Source of the DNA: Bacteroidales bacterium | Lineage (GTDB): Bacteria; Bacteroidota; Bacteroidia; Bacteroidales; Tenuifilaceae | Reading direction: 5' to 3' | Assembly (NCBI GenBank): GCA_013141385.1 | Contig: JABFRB010000020.1 | Coordinates: forward strand, 1-64,000 | DNA length: 64,000 nt | Part shown: piece after piece, positions 56,600 through 64,000 of the stretch | Layout: each line of letters opens with the position of its first letter | Numbering within the stretch: position 1 is the first letter of the stretch | Position numbers and translations under genes: made by a program | The notes under the pieces: model-generated | Seen by the model: only the letters and a program-made list of their open reading frames with translations | Told to the model about the DNA's origin: nothing | Databases searched by the model: none

Positions 56600-57229
56600 A
56601 TGCGAAACATCTACTTAACCATCCTTTTCATAAGCCTTGTCCTAAGCATCTTTAGCTACAAAAAGGACAAGGCTTTATACCTTTTCCCGTTCCTGCTTTC
56701 GGCTGCTTTGCTGTCGGATATTGGGGCATCGGTATTAAACCACTTTAAGATAAACTACTTTTTTTTATACCATATCTACCTACCCATTGAGTACTCGCTT
56801 TTGGCGTACTATTTTTACCTTACTCTCCGCAATATTCTGGTTAAAAAGATAGTGCTCTACTCAATTCCTTTATTTATTATATTTAGCTTAATGTTTTCGT
56901 TAAAGGTTGTGATAATAAGTAAATACCCAAATTTTCAAACAATTATTGAATGTTTGCTCCTTGTAACCTGGGCAACTATGGCTATTTTTACTATCGAAGT
57001 AAAGGAGGATGTTAGTATTCTATCACTGCCTGTATTTTGGATATGTGTGGCAATTTTAGTTTACCAATGTGGAGTTTTTACTTTTACAGGGGTGTTTAAT
57101 TTTTTATTGGATACAAAACCAGAGCTTTTGGATAAAATCAAACCTTATCAAATAGTATTAAATTGCATAATTTATATATTATACTCTATAGCTTTTGTAT
57201 GTTCACACAGGATAAAGAAATACTCTTAG
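56600..57229 (+). CDS. integral membrane protein
   Basis: Not recognised by family. 209 residues with about six hydrophobic segments (about 2-17, 26-44, 52-71, 80-100, 115-130 and 145-205), almost no soluble part. It overlaps the histidine kinase gene by 31 bp in another frame, so the two are translationally coupled. The kinase itself has only one membrane segment, so this protein could be the sensing or accessory membrane subunit of the two-component system (inference). Confidence 0.7.
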   Translation: MRNIYLTILFISLVLSIFSYKKDKALYLFPFLLSAALLSDIGASVLNHFKINYFFLYHIYLPIEYSLLAYYFYLTLRNILVKKIVLYSIPLFIIFSLMFSLKVVIISKYPNFQTIIECLLLVTWATMAIFTIEVKEDVSILSLPVFWICVAILVYQCGVFTFTGVFNFLLDTKPELLDKIKPYQIVLNCIIYILYSIAFVCSHRIKKYS

Positions 57230-57996
57230 CCTTTATTGCCAGTACGTTCCTAATGGTTTTCCTTGTGATCATCATTATTGTTGCTATTGTGCGATATCAG
57301 AATCGATTGAGAAAGCACTCTCAGGAGATTAGTAAATTAAGCATTCAATACCAGGAGGAAATTGTTAAAGTACAAATCGAGAACGAGGAGCAAACCCTTA
57401 ATAGGATTTCGCAGGAAATACACGATAATATAGGACAGATACTATCGTTGGTTAAGCTTAACCTGAATACGGTTAAGGTTGAGATGTGCGATGCGAAAAC
57501 TCAAAATAAGATTGAGGGAACAAAAGAGCTCGTCTCAAAGGCTATCAACGATTTACGTCAGCTATCAAAATCTTTAAATTCTATCCACCTTTCGCAGCAA
57601 TACCTATCCGATTCAATAAAGCAGGAGCTTGAGACCATTAACCGAACTGAAGAATTTACCACAGAGCTTGTTCTCCGTGGTGATGAGAGAACCTTCGAAT
57701 CGCAGAAACAGCTTATTATTTTTAGGATTATTCAGGAAACCCTGAATAACATTGTTAAACATGCCAAAGCAAAGGTTATTAGGGTTGAGGTGGAGTATGG
57801 GTTGGAATTCTTTACCATTAAGGTAATTGATGATGGGATTGGCTTTGATTTATCATCGCTGAATTTAATTAATGGGAAGGATAGGGGAACGGGGTTAAGC
57901 AATATTAGCTACAGAGCAAAACTTATTGGTGCATCATTAGATATCGATAGCCAGAAGGGTAAAGGAACTGCAATTACACTAAATATGCCATGCTAA
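57199..57996 (+). CDS. sensor histidine kinase, NarL/HisKA_3 type
   Basis: The start chosen is ATG 57199 (MFTQDKEILLAFIASTFLM), 265 residues; the open frame extends upstream to a TTG. One N-terminal membrane segment (about 8-30), then a dimerisation/phosphoacceptor helix with RISQEIHDNIGQILSLVKLN (His near residue 76) of the HisKA_3 type, and an HATPase domain: N-box IIQETLNNIVKHAKAK, VIDDGIGFD and GTGLSNISYRAKLIGA. It overlaps the preceding gene and ends 12 bp before the response regulator, forming a cognate pair. Confidence 0.9.
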   Translation: MFTQDKEILLAFIASTFLMVFLVIIIIVAIVRYQNRLRKHSQEISKLSIQYQEEIVKVQIENEEQTLNRISQEIHDNIGQILSLVKLNLNTVKVEMCDAKTQNKIEGTKELVSKAINDLRQLSKSLNSIHLSQQYLSDSIKQELETINRTEEFTTELVLRGDERTFESQKQLIIFRIIQETLNNIVKHAKAKVIRVEVEYGLEFFTIKVIDDGIGFDLSSLNLINGKDRGTGLSNISYRAKLIGASLDIDSQKGKGTAITLNMPC

Positions 57997-58008
57997 AGGA
58001 ATTATATT

Positions 58009-58662
58009 ATGACATTTGCAAAAAAAATTAACGTAGTACTTGTTGACGATCATACCCTTTTCCGCAAGGGGATGGTTGAACTGGTAAATAATTTTGAGAA
58101 TTTCAATGTTGTTTGGGAAGCCAGCAATGGCAAGGAGTTTATAAAAAACCTCCGGATGCTTTCAGTTCCAGATATTGTTCTTTTGGATATGGCTATGCCC
58201 GAGATGGATGGCTATGAAACGGCTTTATGGATTAAAAAGAAGTACCCTGAAATTAAAATACTTGTTCTCTCGATGTTCGATCAGGAGGGGGCTATAATCA
58301 AGATGCTGAAAACGGGTGTAAACGGGTATGTGCTTAAAGATGCCGATCCAATTGAGCTGAACACCGCATTGTGTAACATCGTTGATAAGGGTTTTTACTA
58401 CTCCGATTTGGTTAGCGGCACAATGGCAAATAGCATAAAAGGCTCATCCAATGAGGTTGAGACCGTAAAACTTAATGATAAGGAGATTCAGTTCCTAGAG
58501 CTTGTTTGTAGCGAGATGACCTATAAGGAGATAGCCGATAAGATGTTTCTGAGTGCAAGAACTATTGATGGATATAGAGATTCCTTGTTCGAAAAACTCT
58601 CGGTTAAAAGTAGGGTTGGGCTGGTGCTTTATGCAATAAAGAATGGATATATTAAACTGTGA
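58009..58662 (+). CDS. response regulator, NarL/FixJ type
   Basis: 217 residues. Receiver domain: acidic pair VVLVDDHTLFRKG, phosphoacceptor in DIVLLDMAMPEMDG (about Asp59) and conserved Lys in GYVLKDADP. LuxR-type DNA-binding domain at about 150-215 (LNDKEIQFLELVCSEMTYKEI). Partner of the upstream HisKA_3 kinase. Its last codons run into CTGTG-type repeats that begin at the stop codon. Confidence 0.92.
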   Translation: MTFAKKINVVLVDDHTLFRKGMVELVNNFENFNVVWEASNGKEFIKNLRMLSVPDIVLLDMAMPEMDGYETALWIKKKYPEIKILVLSMFDQEGAIIKMLKTGVNGYVLKDADPIELNTALCNIVDKGFYYSDLVSGTMANSIKGSSNEVETVKLNDKEIQFLELVCSEMTYKEIADKMFLSARTIDGYRDSLFEKLSVKSRVGLVLYAIKNGYIKL

Positions 58663-58768
58663 TGCTGTGAGGTTGATGCTGTGGTGCTGTGAGGGTGTTT
58701 TGCTGTGGGGCTGTGAGGCTGTGATGTTGTATTAATGTGTTGCTGTTTTACTGTGATGCTGTGGGTAG
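58660..58768. repeat. CTGTG-type short repeats
   Basis: A long degenerate tract of GATGCTGTG, GGGCTGTG and GTTTTGCTGTG units starting at the response regulator stop. The same units occur at 20338-20386. No coding potential. Confidence 0.75.
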
Positions 58769-59139
58769 TTATTGGCGGAATTCTGAAGTAATGAAGAATT
58801 TTCATCGTCCATAAAAAGTTCCGTAGGAACGAAATATTTGTAGAAAATAAATAATGTCAAAAATTAAGCTCCGTAGGAGCGATATATAAATCAGCAAACT
58901 TAGCGTTCATTGCGGGCTTAGCATGAAACTCTTCTATTTTAGGCCTTTGTTAAAATAAATATCACCTAAGATGCAAACCTAGTTTCAATCATCCACACCC
59001 ATTATCACATTTTGATATAATTAATCGCAATTTGCGATAGGCTAAGTAGTATGCACCAGTTTGTAGGTTTATTTTTCTGCTTTCGCCCTTTAGGGCAAAG
59101 GGTAAGAAAGCAGAAATAACCTAATCGGTTAGAGGAGAT
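58769..59139. repeat. hairpin repeats and a palindromic core
   Basis: Two related short palindromes, TTCCGTAGGAACGAAATAT (near 58816) and CTCCGTAGGAGCGATATAT (near 58869), a single copy of the 15-nt palindrome ATCGCAATTTGCGAT (59024-59038), and CTGCTTTCGCCCTTTAGGGC near 59079, which is also palindromic. No gene. Confidence 0.7.
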
Positions 59140-59484
59140 CTAAAATGATTTTAAAAACTCACCATCAATAATGAATAGTTTTACACCATTCTCAGTGGTT
59201 GAGCGATGGCTACTCAAATCATCAGAAACAATGTATGACATTCCTTTGGTCAACATGTGTTTGCTTCCATCCTTTAGGTCCGATACCATTTCACCCTCAA
59301 GACAGTAGATAATATGCCCTTTCTGACACCAATGATCGGCAACATAACCGGCTGAATATTCCACCATCCTTACCCGAATATTGCCGAATTGTTGTGTTTG
59401 CCAGTAGGCCTCACCCGTTTCGCCTTTATGCACGGTTGTTGGAACACTGCTCCAATCAGTTGTTTGAAAAGAAATTTGATTCAT
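59140..59484 (-). CDS. small cupin-fold protein
   Basis: 114 residues, a single cupin domain. A metal-site-like motif is YVADHWCQKGHIIYCLEGEM (about residues 48-67), followed by the second cupin motif region SSHRSTTENGVKLFIIDG. Conserved in Bacteroidota and often annotated as a DHCW-motif cupin, without known activity. It is separated from the GNAT gene by 192 bp. Confidence 0.7.
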   Translation of the reverse strand: MNQISFQTTDWSSVPTTVHKGETGEAYWQTQQFGNIRVRMVEYSAGYVADHWCQKGHIIYCLEGEMVSDLKDGSKHMLTKGMSYIVSDDLSSHRSTTENGVKLFIIDGEFLKSF

Positions 59485-59676
59485 GTTATAGGTTTTAGTG
59501 GTTAATTAGTTGTGGTTTTTGTACAAATAGTTCTACGAAGAATGAAACATTTTGTTATAAATTTAATCAAATTTGATACACAATTTTGGGAGATAATCTG
59601 GAATCTGGCGTATTTTGTGTATTCACTGTAAGGCATAACAAGTTGTTTGATATTACATAGCTTTGATAACGAATGG

Positions 59677-60129
59677 TCACTTTGGTTTATTATACATATT
59701 AAGATCTGTTTTCTCCATCCATTTTTCTGGATTCGCAATATTTGTCCAACCAAATTTCTTATAAAGTTCATGCGCATCTCTAGTTAAAAGTACCCAACGT
59801 CTGAGCCCTTGTAAATTAGGATGCGATATAATCTTTTCCATTAACCATTTAGAGAGCCCTTGTCCACGAAATTCTTCTAAAACAAAAACATCTCCTAAAT
59901 AGGCAATTGTGGAAAAATCAGTAATTATTCGTGCGTACCCAACTTGTTTATCTTTATAGAAGAGCCCAAAATTGAGAGAGTTATCAGCAGAAGTTTTTAC
60001 CCTATCGAAGGGAATATTTTTACACCAATAGGCTTCGTTGGATAGGTAGTTGTGTATTACCGAAAGATCCATTTTAGTTCTATCGGTTGTGATGGTAAAA
60101 TCACCTTTCGTTTCAGTAAAAATTTCCAT
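59677..60129 (-). CDS. GNAT-family N-acetyltransferase
   Basis: Transfers an acetyl group from acetyl-CoA to an unknown amine. 150 residues with the acetyl-CoA binding motif VLEEFRGQGLSKWLMEKI (about 83-100) and preceding strand YLGDVFV. Its start (ATG 60129) is 40 bp downstream of the aminotransferase stop on the same strand, the gap consisting of CACTTTTC-type repeats. It may be cotranscribed. Confidence 0.85.
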   Translation of the reverse strand: MEIFTETKGDFTITTDRTKMDLSVIHNYLSNEAYWCKNIPFDRVKTSADNSLNFGLFYKDKQVGYARIITDFSTIAYLGDVFVLEEFRGQGLSKWLMEKIISHPNLQGLRRWVLLTRDAHELYKKFGWTNIANPEKWMEKTDLNMYNKPK

Positions 60130-60169
60130 AGTTTTTCACTTTTCACTTTCCATTTTTCACTTTCCACTG
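60130..60169. repeat. heptamer repeats (CACTTTTC/GAAAAGTG)
   Basis: Reverse-orientation copies of the purine-rich heptamers seen at 18.7-19.4 kb and 62.9 kb, filling the gap between the aminotransferase stop and the GNAT start. Confidence 0.7.
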
Positions 60170-61372
60170 TCATTTATTATCTACAAACTCCCTCACTGTT
60201 TGAGCAAGACTCTTAATTCCCATATCTATTTGTGGAATAGAAGGGAACGAGTAGTTTAAACGCAGCGTATTCTGCCCCGTTCCATTGCAATGGAATGGCT
60301 TGCCAATAACATAAACAACATTGTTTGCAGCAGCTATTTTTAGCATCTCCTTTGTATCGATATTCTCAGGAAACGTTAACCAAAGGAACATACCCCCAGT
60401 TGGTTTCGACCATTTTACGTACTCGGGCATAAACTCTGCAAGCGAGCTGAGCATGCTTGCATTCTTTTTGATATAAAGTGCAATAGCTTGTTTAATAGTC
60501 TCTTTCATTCTGCCTTCTCTGATAAAGCGTGCAATAATCAGCTGGTTGAACGATGGTGAGCAAAGATCTACCGATTGTTTCATCAACGCTAACTTTTCAA
60601 TAATCTCCTTTTGTGCTGTAATCCAGCCCAATCGCATACCGGGAAAAAGCATTTTGGAGAAGGTTTTTAGCTGAATAACCCCTTCGCCGTTCGATAGTGT
60701 CCATAAGCTGGGAAAAGTTACCCCATTGAAAGTGATTTCGCGGTAAGGCGAATCTTCAACAATTGGTACTTCCCAATGTGATGCTATTTCGATTAGCTTC
60801 TTCCTTTTTGCAAGGCTCATCACAATGCCCGATGGATTCTGATAATCGGGGATTGTATAGATAAAGCGAACCTTTATCTTTTTACTGGACTTATCTTTCA
60901 ACACCTCTTCTAGCTGATCCAAATCCATACCATCGTCCAGCATACGGATTCCATTCATCGATGCACCTGCCCGTTCAAATGCCTGAATGGCTCCGATGTA
61001 GGAGGGTAACTCCATGATAATCTCGGAATCTTTATCAACCATCACCAGCGATATCAAATCGAGTCCCTGTTGAGATGATGACGTAACGCAGATTTGTTCC
61101 GTTGTAGCTTTCTCCTCAAAATTGGCCATGTGTTCAACCAGAGCATCAATCATCTCTGGTTCTCCAGGCGTTGGGCCATACTGTAATGCCAATAATCCCT
61201 TCTCGTTGAGTACTTCTTTTGTAATTCGAGTGATATCATCGAGAGGGAAGAGGCTTGGATCGGGCAAACCGCCTGCAAATGATATTATTCCTTCTTTTCG
61301 TGTGTATTTTAAGAGCTCTCGGATTTCTGATCCTTTCACTCTTCCTGCAAACTCTGAATAGGTAATCTGCAT
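60170..61372 (-). CDS. PLP-dependent aminotransferase (class I/II)
   Basis: The start chosen is ATG 61372 (MQITYSEFAGRVKGSEIREL), 400 residues; the open frame begins upstream of it without a plausible start. Fold-type I motifs: FAGGLPDPSLFP at the substrate pocket, YTIPDYQNPSGIVMS, VEDSPYREITF and the PLP lysine in LKTFSKMLFPGMRLGW (about Lys240). It resembles alpha-aminoadipate/branched-chain-type transaminases. It diverges from the MocR-type regulator that starts 87 bp away, a common regulator-target layout. Confidence 0.85.
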   Translation of the reverse strand: MQITYSEFAGRVKGSEIRELLKYTRKEGIISFAGGLPDPSLFPLDDITRITKEVLNEKGLLALQYGPTPGEPEMIDALVEHMANFEEKATTEQICVTSSSQQGLDLISLVMVDKDSEIIMELPSYIGAIQAFERAGASMNGIRMLDDGMDLDQLEEVLKDKSSKKIKVRFIYTIPDYQNPSGIVMSLAKRKKLIEIASHWEVPIVEDSPYREITFNGVTFPSLWTLSNGEGVIQLKTFSKMLFPGMRLGWITAQKEIIEKLALMKQSVDLCSPSFNQLIIARFIREGRMKETIKQAIALYIKKNASMLSSLAEFMPEYVKWSKPTGGMFLWLTFPENIDTKEMLKIAAANNVVYVIGKPFHCNGTGQNTLRLNYSFPSIPQIDMGIKSLAQTVREFVDNK

Positions 61373-61458
61373 AGTTTTTTTTACAAAATTATTCCATAAT
61401 TGTATGAGCGAAAACATCCAATTTATAGCTATTTTTACTCAACCAATATTTGTAAGCT
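61373..61458. promoter_or_regulatory. divergent operator/promoter region
   Basis: 86 bp separating the divergent aminotransferase and MocR-type genes. MocR regulators bind such regions; I do not see a clean inverted or direct repeat by eye. Confidence 0.35.
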
Positions 61459-62937
61459 ATGTTACTTTCAATTGATAAGAGTAAAGGTGAAACGATATTC
61501 GATCAGCTAGTAAATCAAATAAAATCGCTTATTGAATCGGGCGATTTACAGGAGGGTTTTCAGATGCCATCAACAAGGCAGCTTGGGATATCGCTTGGAG
61601 TTAACCGTTCAACGGTTATAAGGGCTTACGAGGAGCTGTGGGCATTGGGATACATCGAGAGTACGCCCGGCTCGTATACGAAGGTACGGAAACGAAAGAG
61701 CTTGAATAAGGATATTTCGCCAGTAAGCCACGGTGAGATATTTTGGGACGACATACTTAAAGAGGCGTATAAACCCGATTACGTGAAATTAGAAAGATTT
61801 TCTCAATTGGTAAGGGAGGAAAATGAGCATCTTATCAGCTTTAATAGGCTTGAACCAGACTCCAGGCTTATTGATGTTCGGTTGATTAATAATTGCATTA
61901 GGGAGTCAATTTCCGATTCGGACAAACAGATTTTTAGCTACTGTAATCCACGTGGTTACGAACTGTTGAGGCGTTCAATAGTATCGCACATGAGATTGCA
62001 TGGTGTAAATTCAAAGGATGAGAACATCCTTATAACCAATGGTTCTCAAAACTCATTACAGCTTATTTTTCAAACATTTATAACAAAAGATGATTACGTT
62101 GCGGCAGAATCGCCAACCTACTCGATGCTAATTCCGCTGATTAAGTACTATGGATGTAAGATTCTTGAGATTCCCGTTACGGAAAGCGGGATGGATATTG
62201 AGGTTTTTAAAAAGCACCTGAAGAAGCATCCCATTAAGATGATTTACACGATGCCAACCTTCCACAACCCAACATCAGTAACCTTACCGCAGGATAAAAG
62301 GGAGGAACTCCTTTCGCTTTGCGAAAAACATAAGGTGATAATAATTGAGGATAGCATTGAGGAGGAGATGAAGTACTTTGGAAAGGTGCATCTGCCAATA
62401 AAATCAATCGATTCGCACGGGGTTGTAATTTACCTTGGATCGTTCTCAAAGATACTTGCCCCCGGATTCCGTATTGGTTGGATAATTGCTGATAAAGAGT
62501 GCGTTAACCGATTAACGGCGCTGAAAACGATGTTCGATTTATCTTCAAACACCTTTAGCCAAATAATGCTATATCACTTCTGCAAATCGGGCTATTACGA
62601 GCTGCATATCCGAAAATATTTGAGGGTTTTTCGTAAAAGGATGAAAGTGGCACTTAAGGCACTAAAAACCTATATGCCAGCCGATAAAGTTGTTTGGCAG
62701 GAGCCATTAGGCGGATTTTTAATTTGGCTAAAGCTTAATGTTAAAGCGGATAAGATTGACTTAGAGGAGCATTTCCAGAAATTTGGGGTTAAAATTATCG
62801 ATGGTAGCTCCTTTTTCTATAACCCACCCAAGGAGCACTATTTGCGATTATCAATATCAAAATGCAATGAGGAGGAAATTGAGGAGGGAATGAGGCGAAT
62901 TGCAAAAGCGTTAGAGGAGTTGACAGTTGAGAGTTGA
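61459..62937 (+). CDS. MocR/PdxR-type regulator (GntR helix-turn-helix plus aminotransferase domain)
   Basis: 492 residues. The N-terminal winged-helix GntR domain (about 10-75: FQMPSTRQLGISLGVNRSTV) is joined to a fold-type I aminotransferase-like domain with YTMPTFHNPTSVTLPQ and PLP lysine in LGSFSKILAPGFRIGW (about Lys327). Such proteins sense PLP or an amino-acid aldimine and control an adjacent divergent gene, here the aminotransferase at 60170-61372. The last codons (EELTVES) are encoded by the start of a short-repeat tract. Confidence 0.9.
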   Translation: MLLSIDKSKGETIFDQLVNQIKSLIESGDLQEGFQMPSTRQLGISLGVNRSTVIRAYEELWALGYIESTPGSYTKVRKRKSLNKDISPVSHGEIFWDDILKEAYKPDYVKLERFSQLVREENEHLISFNRLEPDSRLIDVRLINNCIRESISDSDKQIFSYCNPRGYELLRRSIVSHMRLHGVNSKDENILITNGSQNSLQLIFQTFITKDDYVAAESPTYSMLIPLIKYYGCKILEIPVTESGMDIEVFKKHLKKHPIKMIYTMPTFHNPTSVTLPQDKREELLSLCEKHKVIIIEDSIEEEMKYFGKVHLPIKSIDSHGVVIYLGSFSKILAPGFRIGWIIADKECVNRLTALKTMFDLSSNTFSQIMLYHFCKSGYYELHIRKYLRVFRKRMKVALKALKTYMPADKVVWQEPLGGFLIWLKLNVKADKIDLEEHFQKFGVKIIDGSSFFYNPPKEHYLRLSISKCNEEEIEEGMRRIAKALEELTVES

Positions 62938-63000
62938 AAGTGAAAAGTGAAAAGTGGAAAGTTGGAGGAGAGAGTTCAGAATTATCGCAAATTGCGATTA
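62918..63000. repeat. heptamer repeats with palindromic core
   Basis: GTTGACAGTTGAGAGTTGAA, then GAAAAGTGGAAAG units, starting within the last codons of the MocR-type gene, followed by the palindrome ATCGCAAATTGCGAT (62984-62998) preceded by AATT as in the 18.7-19.4 kb array. No gene until 63277. Confidence 0.8.
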
Positions 63001-63276
63001 TACAGAGAGGAATTGGTAAAGCCCACCTTGCCTGCTCAATTAATAGGTAGAGCCCGCAGAACGGTGTAAATGGTTGATAAGTTTTGAGATTATATACCAA
63101 GACTATGGTTTGATAATCGGGGATTGTTTAGTATTTTTGGGATATTGTATAATGGAAATCGTATATGTTTATTTAGATATAGATGAGTGATTATGGAAAG
63201 AATGTATGTGTAAATGATTTATGCACAATAATGAAAATGTTTAAGTTTTAAATAAGTGAAAGTGTGAAAGACGTAA

Positions 63277-64000
63277 ATGATAAAAAAGTTGAAAATGACA
63301 AAAAAATCTCTTAGAGAAATTATTCTAGCAGAGGGAAAGAGTCGTTGTTACGTTGATGATTGTTACAATACTAACGTAGAATGTCATCATATAATACCAA
63401 TTAGAGGAAAAAATAAGTGGAATGGTCCCAATGAATACTTAAATCTAATAGGCCTTTGCCCCAATTGTCATCAAAAAGTAACAAACATGGAGCATTTCAA
63501 CGTATTATCTAAATTAGAACTAGAAAAATTTATTATTGGAGCTAGAAAACAATTTATTTTGGGCAATGTTAAAATTGCATTAAAACTATTTAATTTAGGT
63601 GCTTATACTTATTTTATAAATCATTATTATCTAGAATCAGCAAAATTACTCGTAGAATCTATCAATTGTTACAGAGCACTTGGATATAATGATTATATAA
63701 TGGATTTATTAAATTCCTTACGTTGGATGGAAAATATAAACGAAGAAGGTCATTTAATTATCAATTTTCCTTTGAGTAAAACGACTTTTACATCAACAAA
63801 AAAGATTAAATCGGATTTTGAATTGAGTATTTCTTTAAAAAAAGAAAAAATTAGTTTTATTCAATCAAAATATTTTTTATTTAAAAAAAAAATTACAAGA
63901 AAGACTTTAACGGAAAATTTACTGAAACAATTAAAAAATATTGAATGTAGATTAGATAATAATAAATATCAAAATTTTTACATCTCGACATTAACAAAAT
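63277..64000 (+). CDS. HNH endonuclease-domain protein, truncated by window end
   Basis: Open from ATG 63277 (or 63295) to the window edge, at least 241 codons. Near the N-terminus is an HNH module with zinc-binding cysteines: CYVDDC, then ECHHIIPI (the HH), NEYLNLIGLCPNCHQKV with CxxC and the final His. After residue 100 the sequence is a helical region (LGAYTYFINHYYLESAKLL) not recognised, then a basic Lys-rich stretch. It is AT-rich. It could be a restriction or phage-defence nuclease, but the missing 3' end and neighbours prevent a firm call. Confidence 0.75.
   Translation, partial: MIKKLKMTKKSLREIILAEGKSRCYVDDCYNTNVECHHIIPIRGKNKWNGPNEYLNLIGLCPNCHQKVTNMEHFNVLSKLELEKFIIGARKQFILGNVKIALKLFNLGAYTYFINHYYLESAKLLVESINCYRALGYNDYIMDLLNSLRWMENINEEGHLIINFPLSKTTFTSTKKIKSDFELSISLKKEKISFIQSKYFLFKKKITRKTLTENLLKQLKNIECRLDNNKYQNFYISTLTK

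Noticed and set aside
62795-63100. Minus-strand ORF over the MocR-type 3' end
   Set aside because: Lies mostly on repeat sequence and antisense to a clear gene.

Overview
The window looks like chromosomal DNA from a Bacteroidota member, probably Bacteroidales-like. Base composition is AT-rich. Most genes lack Shine-Dalgarno sequences, and candidate promoters carry the Bacteroidota -7 box TAnnTTTG. Characteristic families include WbqC, an archaeal-type ProS, a SiaB-like kinase, SprB-type repeats, a subclass A2-like beta-lactamase and M49-like and S9 peptidases. No rRNA, tRNA, complete insertion sequence or CRISPR array was seen by eye.

Layout. 0-15.6 kb is mostly housekeeping: signal peptidase I, WbqC, a FadL-like porin and a low-complexity lipoprotein, prolyl-tRNA synthetase, an M49-like lipoprotein, a SiaB-like kinase, a BamA/TamA-like barrel, peroxiredoxin, pabB and tilS. 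15.8-22.4 kb holds an ABC-F ATPase, endonuclease III, a large non-coding repeat array, a DUF4130/TIGR03915 repair-like gene, and a small accessory patch (Rpn remnant, two unknown membrane proteins, a field of hairpins). 22.5-31 kb has an S9 peptidase, the lysC-lysA lysine operon and an M28 membrane peptidase. 31-37.7 kb has a thioesterase, a three-SPOR-domain protein, Wza-like and Wzc-like export proteins, and PPK2. 38-46 kb has a drug/metabolite-type transporter, two cysteine synthase-like genes and, between them, a response regulator and a tight four-gene cluster (ABC ATPase, G3E GTPase, cysteine desulfurase, Fe-S protein). 46.4-53.3 kb carries a class A beta-lactamase, arginine decarboxylase, a secreted nuclease, an AlaX-like protein, a YhcH-like protein and an SprB-repeat protein. 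53.3-58.7 kb has a duplicated promoter-plus-gene module, a 21-bp tandem repeat and a two-component system. 59-64 kb has a cupin, a GNAT enzyme, a divergent aminotransferase/MocR regulator pair and a truncated HNH nuclease gene.

The most interesting points: (1) lysC is preceded by a 41-codon Lys-rich leader ORF followed by an intrinsic terminator, with an 8-nt segment in the leader ORF able to pair with the 5' arm of the terminator. This is a candidate lysine-responsive ribosome-mediated attenuator. (2) The four-gene metal or Fe-S cluster at 41.2-44.5 kb has no recognised pathway. (3) A roughly 205-bp upstream region with a canonical promoter is duplicated in front of two paralogous genes of unknown function, one beside a two-component system. 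(4) Several short-repeat families, including a 15-nt palindrome ATCGCAATTTGCGAT, sit at or inside the 3' ends of genes.

All calls were made by reading the sequence; no database search was run.
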